From NCBI RefSeq assembly GCF_030717955.1, contig NZ_JAUZVY010000001.1, forward strand, positions 620,001-684,000: a stretch of DNA of 64,000 bases. The letters run 5' to 3'. The stretch is from Alkalimonas delamerensis. Its GTDB lineage: Bacteria > Pseudomonadota > Gammaproteobacteria > Enterobacterales > Alteromonadaceae. This document shows, piece by piece, positions 18,001 to 25,971 of this stretch. Under the pieces are notes generated by a model. The model saw nothing but the letters and a program-made list of their open reading frames with translations, was not told the DNA's origin and did no database searches. The translations under genes and the position numbers were made by a program. Each line of letters begins with the position of its first letter. Position 1 is the first letter of the stretch.

Positions 18001-19547
18001 TTGGTGACCTGAGCAAACTGCTGACGGAAGTAATCAAACAGGGTGCGTGGCTTTTGCGACAACACCGCCATCGGCGTATCGTCACCCATGGAGCCGACCG
18101 CTTCCTGACCGTCTTTGGCCAGTACCGTCATCACCTGATCGATTTCTTCGTAGCTGTAGTTAAACAGCTTGTGGTAGACCTGCATGGTGGCATCGTCAAA
18201 CACTCGCTTGCCAATCAGATCCAGCTCATACTGTTCATAGGGGATTAAGCGCTGCACGTTTTCATTCAGCCAGGCCCGGTATGGATGGCGCTGCTTTAAA
18301 TCTTCATCGATATCGCAGGAGCGCCAGACCTTGCCGGTGTAAGTATCGACCGCCAGCATTTCGCCCGGGCCAACCCGGCCTTTTTCCTGCACTTCATCCG
18401 GGCTGTAATCCCAGATCCCGACTTCTGAGGCCAGTGTCAGCACCTGATCTTTGGTAATGACAAAGCGGGCAGGGCGCAGGCCGTTGCGATCCAGGTTACA
18501 GGCCACATGGCGGCCATTGGTCATGACGATACCAGCCGGGCCATCCCAGGGCTCCATATGCATGGAGTTAAATTCGTAGAAGGCTTTTAAGTCATCGTCC
18601 ATCACCCGGTTGCCTTGCCAGGCTGGTGGCACCAGCAAGCGCATGGCGCGGAATAAATCCATGCCGCCGGCTAAGAACAGCTCCAGCATGTTGTCCAGCG
18701 AGCTGGAATCCGAGGTGTCTTCTTTAACAAAAGGAGCGGCTTGCTGCAGATCGGGCAGCAGCGGCGAGCCAAATTTGTACTGGCGGGCACGGGCCCACTG
18801 ACGGTTGCCTTTGATGGTGTTGATCTCACCATTGTGCGCTAAAAAGCGGAATGGCTGCGCCAGTGGCCAGCGCGGCATGGTATTGGTGGAAAAACGCTGA
18901 TGGAACACGCAAATGGCAGTTTCCAGCCGGATATCGGCCAGATCCAGATAAAAGCGCGGCAAGTCGGCTGGCATCATCAGGCCTTTAAAGACCGTCACCA
19001 GGCAGGAAAAACTAGGGATATAAAAATCATTATCATCGGCCAGCCGCTTTTCAATGCGGCGGCGCACCATATACAGGCGGCGCTCCAAATCGCGCTTGCG
19101 CCAGCCGGGTTGGGCATTGACAAAGACCTGCTCAATTTGCGGCATCGAGTCCAACGCAATGGGGCCGAGCACGGATGCGTCAACCGGCATTTTCCGCCAA
19201 CCGACCAGCGTCAGGGTTTCATGGCCCACTTCTTCTTCAATCACTTTACGGGCAAAAGCTGCTTTGTCCGGATCTGGGCTTAAAAACAGCATGCCAACGC
19301 CGTATTTTTTACCCAAGGTCCAGCCTTGCTCTTCGGCAATCGCGCGGAAAAAACTGTCGGGTTTTTGCATCAAGAGGCCGCAACCATCGCCGGTTTTCCC
19401 ATCGGCAGAAATACCGCCGCGGTGCTGCATCCGATCCAAACCATTGATGGCAGTTCGCACCAGCTTGTGGCTGGGGGTTCCTGCTAAATGGGCAATCAGG
19501 CCAAAGCCGCAGTTTTCACGGGCTTGTGCGTGTTGGTACAACGCCAT
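15084..19547 (-). CDS. gltB: Glutamate synthase large subunit
   Basis: A 1487-residue enzyme that forms two glutamates from glutamine and 2-oxoglutarate. A short propeptide (ALYQHAQARE) precedes the nucleophile Cys in NCGFGLIAH, so the class II amidotransferase domain is active after cleavage. The FMN/synthase domain contains SGYDGGTGASP, and the Fe-S Cys cluster lies in CKFLRICHLNNCATG. A C-terminal GXGXG beta-helix follows (GMTGGQISV, GATGGRLFAAG). GGAGG sits 6 nt before ATG 19547; an upstream in-frame start has none. Confidence 0.97.
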   Translation of the reverse strand: MALYQHAQARENCGFGLIAHLAGTPSHKLVRTAINGLDRMQHRGGISADGKTGDGCGLLMQKPDSFFRAIAEEQGWTLGKKYGVGMLFLSPDPDKAAFARKVIEEEVGHETLTLVGWRKMPVDASVLGPIALDSMPQIEQVFVNAQPGWRKRDLERRLYMVRRRIEKRLADDNDFYIPSFSCLVTVFKGLMMPADLPRFYLDLADIRLETAICVFHQRFSTNTMPRWPLAQPFRFLAHNGEINTIKGNRQWARARQYKFGSPLLPDLQQAAPFVKEDTSDSSSLDNMLELFLAGGMDLFRAMRLLVPPAWQGNRVMDDDLKAFYEFNSMHMEPWDGPAGIVMTNGRHVACNLDRNGLRPARFVITKDQVLTLASEVGIWDYSPDEVQEKGRVGPGEMLAVDTYTGKVWRSCDIDEDLKQRHPYRAWLNENVQRLIPYEQYELDLIGKRVFDDATMQVYHKLFNYSYEEIDQVMTVLAKDGQEAVGSMGDDTPMAVLSQKPRTLFDYFRQQFAQVTNPPIDPLRENHVMSLATSIGREHNVFSETAGYARRIQFESPVMMYSDLKQLKAADDEFYRHRQFALNFDPEQQTLQQALESLCQDVVTAVRDEQVVLVMLSDRAIAQGKLPIPAAMAVGAVQQALVKAQLRCDSNIIVETATARDPHHFAVLVGLGATGVYPFMAYETVEQLVEKGVLNLSARQAVLNYRKGINKGLYKIMSKMGISTIASYRCSNLFEIIGLGNDIMQLCFADIDSRIGGANFDDIQQDLQQLAHVAWLKRKPLNHGGLLKYVHDGEYHAYNPDVVQTLQQAVRSGEYRDYQRYSQLVNERPIAHIRDLLRIKPADKPLPLEQVAPDSELYPRFDSAAMSIGALSPEAHEALAIAMNRLGGRSNSGEGGEDPRRFGTEKNSKIKQIASGRFGVTPHYLVNAEVLQIKVAQGAKPGEGGQLPGEKVTAEIAHLRYSVPGVTLISPPPHHDIYSIEDLAQLIFDLKQVNPKALVSVKLVSEPGIGTIATGVAKAYADLITVSGYDGGTGASPLTSVKYAGSPWELGLAEVHQALVDNGLRHKVRLQVDGGLKTGLDVVKAAILGAESFGFGTGPMVALGCKFLRICHLNNCATGVATQDSTLRKNHFNGLPDMVVNYFTFLAREVRELLAQLGVEKLEDLIGRTDLLELVEPQTQKQSRLDLSEILDSSGVRSEKPLYCVEPNTPFDAGDLNLKLVELLGDAVKRKAGGSVRLPIRNTDRSVGAMLSGLIARQHGNQGMAVEPVQVRLTGTAGQSFGVWNAGGLHLSLQGDANDYVGKGMTGGQISVFPPKGVGYAKEGATIIGNTCLYGATGGRLFAAGKAGERFAVRNSGAIAVVEGTGDNCCEYMTGGVVVVLGDTGVNFGAGMTGGFAYLLDEQNDLELRVNPELVECLDISMPILQEHLRSLLHQHVEQTGSELAHQILSDFKTYLPKFRLVKPKTSDVHTLLGHRARSSDELRVQAM

Positions 19548-19591
19548 ACACACCTCCAAACTTGTCAAAATGGATATAAATTTATAATTTG

Positions 19592-19605
19592 TGAATTTTT
19601 ATTCT
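19592..19605. promoter_or_regulatory. ARG-box-like operator upstream of gltB
   Basis: TGAATTTTTATTCT matches the ArgR half-site consensus TGAATwwwwATTCA at 13 of 14 positions, 45 bp before the gltB start. ArgR control of gltBDF is known in Escherichia coli. The second box of the usual pair is only weakly present in the AT-rich bases nearer the gene. The whole gene-free gap (19548-19906) holds this site, AT-rich promoter DNA and a terminator for the opposite operon; nothing else is recognised. Confidence 0.4.
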
Positions 19606-19849
19606 ATTTGTGTGCGCGGCGTAAAACTGAAATAAAACAACAAAATGAATTTAGTTTTTCAGTGTTTCTAGAGTAAAAGCTCTTAGAGCGTCTAGCCGTC
19701 TAAATAATGTTAAGCAATAGGTATACCGGCTTTGGCGTGAAAAAGCAAGCAGACTTTTCGCACCCTAGAGTATAGAAAGTAATCAGTTGAATATGAAAAT
19801 AAATTACACGAATTGCGGCTATTTCGGCTGCCTATGGGGTTTTAGCCAG

Positions 19850-19874
19850 AAAAAAAGCTGCCGAAGCAGCTTTT
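19850..19874 (-). terminator. Terminator of the receptor-carrier-dipeptidase operon
   Basis: On the minus strand AAAAGCTGC, loop TTCG, GCAGCTTTT with further T residues: a UUCG-capped intrinsic terminator about 35 bp after the dipeptidase stop. Confidence 0.9.
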
Positions 19875-19906
19875 GATAAATGCCAAACTATGCTTATGTT
19901 ATGCGT

Positions 19907-21088
19907 TTAGCTTTCAAAGGTTCCTTTGACCAGTGGCTGGCTGTTGCCGACCAATTGCCGGCCTTTGGCCCAAACCTGATCTATCGACAGATCGTCCCGG
20001 CGAAGCAGAACCAAATCGGCGTCTTTGCCCGAAGCAACACGCCCTTTTTGTTTTAGCCCCAGAATATCGGCCGGTGAAGCCGTAATGCTGCAGATGGCAT
20101 CCGTTAAGGCGACATCAAATTGCTGCACGGCCTGACGGGCCGATTGGAACAAGGTGCGTACCTGGCCGACTTCCAACCCCAGCATGCTGCCTTTTTTATC
20201 GTAAATCGGCAGGCTGGCATTGCCATCGGAGCTTAAGGTCAGTTGCAATACCGGGATCCCTTCCGCCAGACTGATGGCCAAAGCCTCGGCCGCAGCAACT
20301 TCGCCATGGGCTAAATCGTAATCGGTGGTGCTGGTGGTAAAGTCCAGATAACCGCCTTGTTTGGCATAGGCAAGACCGGCAGCAAACACCGCCTGATTGC
20401 GGTTCATATGGGTAGGGTAAAACTGGGTCAGTTCCAGCTCGCTGCCACTGACAGCATCCAGTATTGGCTGCAATATGCTGTCGCCAGCCCCCATATGCAC
20501 GCTGACAATGCCGCTTTTCCCTGACAAAATGCCACCAACACGGGCGGCTGCCGCCACTTTGCGAATTTCGCTGATGGTCGGCTGCGACGAACGGTGATCG
20601 CTGATGGCAATTTCACCAACGCCGATAAACTTATCGATCAAGATTAAATCGTCGGTAATATTGCCCGTCAGAGTTCGGCATGGGATCTCGTAAGAGCCGG
20701 TGTGGCACCAGGTGCTGATGCCTTCTTCTTCCAACGCATGAGCTTTGGCCAGCAGGTTGGTCAGGGTGCGGGTGGTGGCATCAGTACCGAGCACACCAAT
20801 AGCGGTGGTCACGCCGCCTAAAGTTGCATCGGTCAGTTGCATTTCCGGCGTGCGACTGGCGAAACCTGCTTCGCCCCCTCCGCCGATAAAGTGCACCAGC
20901 GAGTCGACGAAGCCTGGCACCAGATAATGCCCGCTGGCATCCACCTCGGTCACCGGCAAGTTGCTGCTGCCCAGCGATAGTGACTTGGCAATCGCCAGAA
21001 TTTGACCACCACCAATCAGCACATCTTGCTGCCCCAGTGGCTCTGGAGCCAGTACTTCGGCCCCTTTAAAGAGTGTTAATCCGTTCAC
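19907..21088 (-). CDS. iadA: Isoaspartyl (beta-aspartyl) dipeptidase
   Basis: A 393-residue amidohydrolase, near the length of E. coli IadA (390), that should split beta-aspartyl dipeptides. Motifs include LIGGGQI, PGFVDSLVHFIGGGGEAG, AISDHRSSQPT, PTHMNRN and TLSSDGNAS. By comparison with E. coli IadA the metal ligands are H66, H198, H227 and D288, with E159 where E. coli has a carboxylated Lys. The first His of HxH is Leu here (L64). GTG 21088 with GAGG about 7 nt upstream is the start; a longer upstream reading frame is within the carrier gene. It follows the carrier by 10 bp. Confidence 0.88.
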   Translation of the reverse strand: MNGLTLFKGAEVLAPEPLGQQDVLIGGGQILAIAKSLSLGSSNLPVTEVDASGHYLVPGFVDSLVHFIGGGGEAGFASRTPEMQLTDATLGGVTTAIGVLGTDATTRTLTNLLAKAHALEEEGISTWCHTGSYEIPCRTLTGNITDDLILIDKFIGVGEIAISDHRSSQPTISEIRKVAAAARVGGILSGKSGIVSVHMGAGDSILQPILDAVSGSELELTQFYPTHMNRNQAVFAAGLAYAKQGGYLDFTTSTTDYDLAHGEVAAAEALAISLAEGIPVLQLTLSSDGNASLPIYDKKGSMLGLEVGQVRTLFQSARQAVQQFDVALTDAICSITASPADILGLKQKGRVASGKDADLVLLRRDDLSIDQVWAKGRQLVGNSQPLVKGTFES

Positions 21089-21098
21089 AAATACCTCG

Positions 21099-22589
21099 TT
21101 ATTGGTAGCCAATGGCAACCGCCAGCAGCATGGCGACGCTGGCCAGTAAAAAGAGCCACAAATACAGTTTCCAGGCAAAGCGGGCCCAGAGGGTCCAATC
21201 CAGCCGTACCACGCCCAGACAGCCAATCAGTGCTGCTGAGGTTGGAATAATGATGTTGGTCAGGCCATCACCCAGCTGGAAGGCCAGCACAGCGATTTGT
21301 CGTGATAGTCCGACCAAATCCGCTAAGGGTGCTATCAGCGGCATGGTTAAAGCTGCCTGGCCAGAGCCGGAGGCAACAAAGAAGTTGAACACCGATTGCA
21401 GCGCCAGCATCGCCCAGGCCGATAACCAGGCCGGCAAGTCACCCAGTGCTTGGCCCGAGTAGTGTAACAGCGTATTGAGCACCGATGGTGTTTCCGGATT
21501 GTCCCCGCCCAGCACCAACACAATGCCTTTGGCCATGCCGACGATCAGTGCCGCCGGCAACAGCTCCGCTGCGCCTTGTTTAAAGGCATCGGCTGCACCA
21601 TTGACGGTTAAGCGACCACCCAAAATACCCAGCACGGCGATTACCAGACCTATGGTAAAGAATTGGCTGGCTATTTCCGGTATGTAGTATTCCCGGGTGG
21701 TGACGCCCCAGATAATCCAGCCAAGGCCGGCAAAAAAGGCCAGCAAAATCAACGTATCCACCCCGGTGTAGTGGCTGTGCTCTTGAGCGGTGTTTTGCTG
21801 CTTGGCTTTGACCTCCAAGTCGCTTTGGTAACTGGGCGACAGCTCCGGGTTGGCTTTGATCCGCTTGGCGTAACGCATGGTAAACACCATGCCAAATAGC
21901 GTCAGTACGAACCAAAGACCATAACGAAACTCGGCTCCCGACATCAGCGGAATATCGGCAATGCCTTGTGCAATGGCAATGCTAAACGGATTCATCCAGG
22001 AAGCGGCAAAGCCGATTTGAGTTGCGACATAAGTCACCAGTACTGTGGTGATGGCGTCATAACCCAGGGCATACATCAGCGGCAGCAGTACAATGCAAAA
22101 TGCGATGGCTTCTTCGCCCATGCCAAAAATGGCACCTCCCAAAGAAAACAACACAAACATCAGAGGAATAAATAGCGCCTCCATGTTTTTGGTTTTCTCT
22201 ATCAGTGCCAGAATGCCATTGTGAATGGCGCCGGTGCGCATAATGATGCCAAAAGCGCCGCCGGTCAGCAAAATAAAAGCAATCACGCCGATGGCCGAGC
22301 CCCATTTGGAGCCGGATACCAGCCCTTCAAAGGCATAGTTTAAAAAGCCAATGCCGCCTCCTTCCGCAAAAAGAGGCACGCCATGCTGTTGTTCTGTATC
22401 CAGCTTAAAGCTGGCGGGATCAATGCGTTGTTGCAACTCGGTGACGCCGTCCTGAGACACTTCGACCTGCTGCATGCCAAAGCTGCCTGCTGGGATCAGG
22501 TGGGTAGCAATGGCTGCCAGCACCATGACAAAAAACAGGATCACAAAAGCATCAGGCATGGCAACCGGTTGTTTTACCGCGGTTTTCAT
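21099..22589 (-). CDS. YfcC/DcuC-type carrier of the cyanophycin module
   Basis: A 496-residue inner-membrane carrier with about 12 helices. ASWMNPFSIAIAQGIADIPL (near 197-216) and VASGSGQAALTMPLIAPLADL (near 405-425) match the family and the paralogue at 8.9-10.3 kb. Its place between the TonB-dependent receptor and the isoaspartyl dipeptidase suggests that it imports beta-Asp-Arg or a related dipeptide from the periplasm; this is inferred from context only. Confidence 0.82.
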   Translation of the reverse strand: MKTAVKQPVAMPDAFVILFFVMVLAAIATHLIPAGSFGMQQVEVSQDGVTELQQRIDPASFKLDTEQQHGVPLFAEGGGIGFLNYAFEGLVSGSKWGSAIGVIAFILLTGGAFGIIMRTGAIHNGILALIEKTKNMEALFIPLMFVLFSLGGAIFGMGEEAIAFCIVLLPLMYALGYDAITTVLVTYVATQIGFAASWMNPFSIAIAQGIADIPLMSGAEFRYGLWFVLTLFGMVFTMRYAKRIKANPELSPSYQSDLEVKAKQQNTAQEHSHYTGVDTLILLAFFAGLGWIIWGVTTREYYIPEIASQFFTIGLVIAVLGILGGRLTVNGAADAFKQGAAELLPAALIVGMAKGIVLVLGGDNPETPSVLNTLLHYSGQALGDLPAWLSAWAMLALQSVFNFFVASGSGQAALTMPLIAPLADLVGLSRQIAVLAFQLGDGLTNIIIPTSAALIGCLGVVRLDWTLWARFAWKLYLWLFLLASVAMLLAVAIGYQ

Positions 22590-22625
22590 AACGAATTCGC
22601 CTGTATCGTTCTATTGAAAAGAAGG

Positions 22626-22644
22626 AGGGGAGCTAAGCTCCCCT
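22626..22644. promoter_or_regulatory. Hairpin between receptor and carrier genes
   Basis: A perfect 9-bp stem AGGGGAGCT/AGCTCCCCT with a 1-nt centre, 11 bp after the receptor stop in minus-strand sense, followed by pyrimidine-rich DNA without a full T tract. Likely a partial terminator or mRNA-stabilising stem, giving more receptor than carrier. Confidence 0.5.
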
Positions 22645-22654
22645 AAATTGCTTC

Positions 22655-25570
22655 TTAGAAGAAGTAAGTAAAGGATAAACGATAACTGCGGCCCATGGCA
22701 TTGTGATTGATGGAATCAAAGCCACGGCTGCTGCCGAATACCCGTGGTGGGTCCCGATCCAGCAAGTTGTCGATGCTCAGGTTAATGGCGGCATTGTCAA
22801 AGTCGTAGCCGACGCTAGCCCGCAGGGTGGTCCAGGAGGCCACTTGACGGGTGCCTTCTTCATTCAGCTCACCCAAGTCTTCCAGCTCCCAAATGTTTCT
22901 GCGGCGTAACCGGCTGATATCGTCCTCATAAGAAGAGGTGTACAGTGCGGTTAAGCCCAGGAACAAGTCATCGTTGCGCCAGGAAATCCGCGCACTGCCG
23001 ATGTTGCGTGGGTAACGGTAGGTACCAACCAGCGACTCAATTTCATCCGAGCCGGCTTTATTGCGTTTAAAGGACAGGTAGTTGGTCCAGTCGATATCCA
23101 GCCCTAAACGGCCGCCGGCAAAGTCCAGCGTGTGCTTAAAGCTGATATCCAGACCCTTCACTTCCTGCTGACCGACGTTTTCCAGCTGGATAACATGATC
23201 CCGCAGCAAAGGTAGTTCGGCAAAGCGTGGGTCAAATTCATTGACGTAAGCCGACAGAATTTCACTCAGATTGGCGCCAGCCTGATCGATACGGCGTCCT
23301 TCGGCATCGGTGACGTCACAGACATCCGGATTGTAAGCGATACCAATTTGTCCTTGCGGTACCAGGCCACAATGACGAACAGAGGCGTCTGTTGCCGTGC
23401 GTGCCAGCATGGCGGTCATGTCGGTATCGACCAGCCGTTTGTGATCAAACTGCCAGTAATCGATGGTGATAGTGGTATCCCGGGTTGGGCTCCAGGCCAG
23501 GCCCAGGCTGATGGACTCCGACGTTTCTGCTTGCAAGTCCGGGTTACCCAGTTCAAGCACATTCGGGCTGCTGGTAAAGTTTTGGCCTTCGCAGTAAAGG
23601 TCAGAAACCGTCTGATTGGCAGAGCAGTCGTAAGTGGCTGTGGTGGTTCGCAGCTGGACACCGGCTTGCGTCAAGGAGGGAGCACGGAACGAAGTGGCCC
23701 AGGAGCCACGCAGTACCAGCTCATCGATCGGACGCCAGGTTAAACCTACTTTCGGGTTGAAGGTGCCACCAAAGTCGTTGTAATGATCGTAGCGGCCGGC
23801 TGCCAGCAGCTCAACGCGCTCGGCGAGTGGAACGTAAATTTCAGCAAAAGCGGCGGCCTGATTGCGGCTGGCAGCCGATAAGCTGGAGCCAAAACCAAAC
23901 ACATCGACCAGGTAGTTGTTTTCTGGACGGGCCTGAGCATTCAGTGATGGTGTATCGGTGATTTCTTCACGACGCAGCTCCAGACCTAAAGCGGCGCCGA
24001 CATAGCCATGCGGCATTTCAAACAGCTCGCCACTGAAACGGGCGTCCCAGCCATAAACCGTGCTGCGACCGTCCCGGGTGGGGACTTCCTGAGCCAGGCC
24101 TAAAATAGCTTCGTTGGCTGGGTCATTCTGTAGGAATGGGTTGTAAACACCAGCCAGGCCAGCACCGGAAGCGCAGGTCAGGTCAAAGCCATCGTAATCG
24201 GCGATGGTACCGTCCAGACAAAGCTCACCGGCGATACCAGCGTGGTACTTGTATCGATTGTAGATACCGGCAACAGCTTCCTGGGTGGATTTAGAGCGGG
24301 ATAACAGAATGGCGCTTTCCCATTCCCAGTGGCCGATATCGCCTCCTAAAGATGAAACAAAGCGAATGGCTTCACTTTCTACTTCAATGGTTCTTGGATC
24401 GTTAAAGCGGGCATCAAAGCGGAAGCCCCAAAGACGTTGCCCTGCCTCTGACCAGAAAGGATCAATCCAAATCTGATCCAACAAGTCGTCACGAATGGCA
24501 TCCGGGAAAATATCCAGTGCGGTTTCCTGCACCCATGGACCTTCAGTATCATCGACTTGATCAATTGGTGCAGGGCTGGAGAAAGCGGTAGATTTGGTGC
24601 GGGTATAGAACAGATCGGTATTCCAACGTAATCCATTGGCTAAGTCGCGGTTAAACATAAAACCAACGGCGGCACTTTTAAATGGACTGACCAGTACATC
24701 GTCTTCATTGCCGTAATAAGCACAGATTTCTTCACCAAACTCTGTGGTGACAAAGTCGGTTTTACAGTCTGGGCTGCCAATTTCATCGCCTGAACGGGCA
24801 GACCAAAAATAAATGTTAGGTGTGCCTTTCGGCAGGTAAGAATAGTTGCTCACCAGAGCAGGGTCGCGGGTGAAACTGCGATCCTGAGCGGTCAGCATTT
24901 TACGGTCAAAGTAGTCGGCGAATACCGTCAGGTTACCACCGGCTACTTCACGGCCCATCACAAAGTTGATGTTGGCGCGACCATCATTGCTTGACGCTGT
25001 GCTGTTGCCATAGTTTAGATTTAACTCGGCACCGTCGTAATCGCTTTTTAAGATGTAGTTGATAACACCAGCAACGGCATCAGCACCGTAAATGGCGGAG
25101 GCACCGGTGGCCAGCACTTCAACCCGCTCAATGGCGGCCAAAGGAATGCTGTTGATATCGACGAAGTTTTGCGTGCCGGCTGCAAAGGAAGAAGCGGCAA
25201 CACGACGACCGTTGATTAAGGTCAGCGTTGAGGCCGGGCCAAGGCCCCGCAGTGAGGCGGCAGCCTGACCACCAGGGGTGGAGGTGGAGGTGGCACCGCT
25301 CTCCGAGGTTGAGAAAGTACCACTGCCGCCACGAACCTGTCCGAGGTCGCGCAGTAATTCATAAATATCGCTGGCACCCGAGTTTTTGATGTCCTCTGAG
25401 GAAATCACCACCAAAGGCTGAGTTCCTTCGAGGTCGACACCGCGAATGCGCGAGCCCGTGATTTCGATACGCTCTACCTTGGCGCCTTCAGTGGCTTGCT
25501 CGTCCGCCAATAAAGCCCCGGAAATCAGAGCCGTGGTAATGGCTGTTGCTAATACAGAGATTTTACGCAT
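22655..25570 (-). CDS. TonB-dependent outer-membrane receptor
   Basis: A 971-residue receptor. It has a signal peptide (1-22), then a plug domain with RIEITGSRIRGVDLEGTQP (TonB-box-like start), LRGLGPASTLTLINGRRV and VEVLATGASAIYGADAVAGVINYI (about 45-175). A beta-barrel follows, ending in RLSFTYFF with the terminal Phe expected of barrel proteins. ATG 25570 has AGGTG about 9 nt upstream; the longer in-frame start has no ribosome site. It heads the operon with the carrier and the isoaspartyl dipeptidase, so it probably takes up cyanophycin dipeptides or fragments; the substrate is inferred. Confidence 0.9.
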   Translation of the reverse strand: MRKISVLATAITTALISGALLADEQATEGAKVERIEITGSRIRGVDLEGTQPLVVISSEDIKNSGASDIYELLRDLGQVRGGSGTFSTSESGATSTSTPGGQAAASLRGLGPASTLTLINGRRVAASSFAAGTQNFVDINSIPLAAIERVEVLATGASAIYGADAVAGVINYILKSDYDGAELNLNYGNSTASSNDGRANINFVMGREVAGGNLTVFADYFDRKMLTAQDRSFTRDPALVSNYSYLPKGTPNIYFWSARSGDEIGSPDCKTDFVTTEFGEEICAYYGNEDDVLVSPFKSAAVGFMFNRDLANGLRWNTDLFYTRTKSTAFSSPAPIDQVDDTEGPWVQETALDIFPDAIRDDLLDQIWIDPFWSEAGQRLWGFRFDARFNDPRTIEVESEAIRFVSSLGGDIGHWEWESAILLSRSKSTQEAVAGIYNRYKYHAGIAGELCLDGTIADYDGFDLTCASGAGLAGVYNPFLQNDPANEAILGLAQEVPTRDGRSTVYGWDARFSGELFEMPHGYVGAALGLELRREEITDTPSLNAQARPENNYLVDVFGFGSSLSAASRNQAAAFAEIYVPLAERVELLAAGRYDHYNDFGGTFNPKVGLTWRPIDELVLRGSWATSFRAPSLTQAGVQLRTTTATYDCSANQTVSDLYCEGQNFTSSPNVLELGNPDLQAETSESISLGLAWSPTRDTTITIDYWQFDHKRLVDTDMTAMLARTATDASVRHCGLVPQGQIGIAYNPDVCDVTDAEGRRIDQAGANLSEILSAYVNEFDPRFAELPLLRDHVIQLENVGQQEVKGLDISFKHTLDFAGGRLGLDIDWTNYLSFKRNKAGSDEIESLVGTYRYPRNIGSARISWRNDDLFLGLTALYTSSYEDDISRLRRRNIWELEDLGELNEEGTRQVASWTTLRASVGYDFDNAAINLSIDNLLDRDPPRVFGSSRGFDSINHNAMGRSYRLSFTYFF

Positions 25571-25971
25571 GATGTTACACCTGTGCTGCTCGACGGACAG
25601 TTGCACAGTAGGCCATTACCCAATACAGGCAAAAGACCACAGTACTAGCTGTAAGCGTCGATATCGTTTTATGTTTGATGTTGGTAAAACTTAGTGGGCA
25701 GGAACCAATAACACCTGCCGGTCAGGGATGACCGGTTGTGCTATTCGTTAAACCACTCAGAGAGGTAGTAAGACGAATAGTGATATGAGCTAAGCTGTAC
25801 TGCTTTTTTCAGCATATCGCTACCCTGGGACAAAAATGCGTCAAATTCTGCCTATAGATTTATCTCTAATTGGCAAGGAAGTCAATACAGGATACTCTAT
25901 GCAGCGATAAAAAAAACAACAAAACAGGTCCAATCCTGTCTGATAAGCCATAAAATGAAGCAAACGAAACT
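25571..25971. promoter_or_regulatory. Divergent control region of the cyanophycin module
   Basis: A 401-bp gene-free stretch between the receptor and cyanophycinase genes. It holds an 8-bp inverted repeat CTATTCGT/ACGAATAG about 28 bp apart (near 25741-25785), a hairpin CCGGTCA/TGACCGG (near 25720) and ACAGG/CCTGT close to the cyanophycinase gene (near 25925-25940). These could be operators or leader stems. No ARG box was recognised. Confidence 0.4.

Noticed and set aside
15084..19547. Many long antisense frames inside gltB and gltD
   Set aside because: They arise from codon bias opposite real genes and have no ribosome sites or motifs.
21089..21226. 46-codon extension of the isoaspartyl dipeptidase
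   Set aside because: It lies inside the carrier gene; the GTG at 21088 with GAGG fits the family length.
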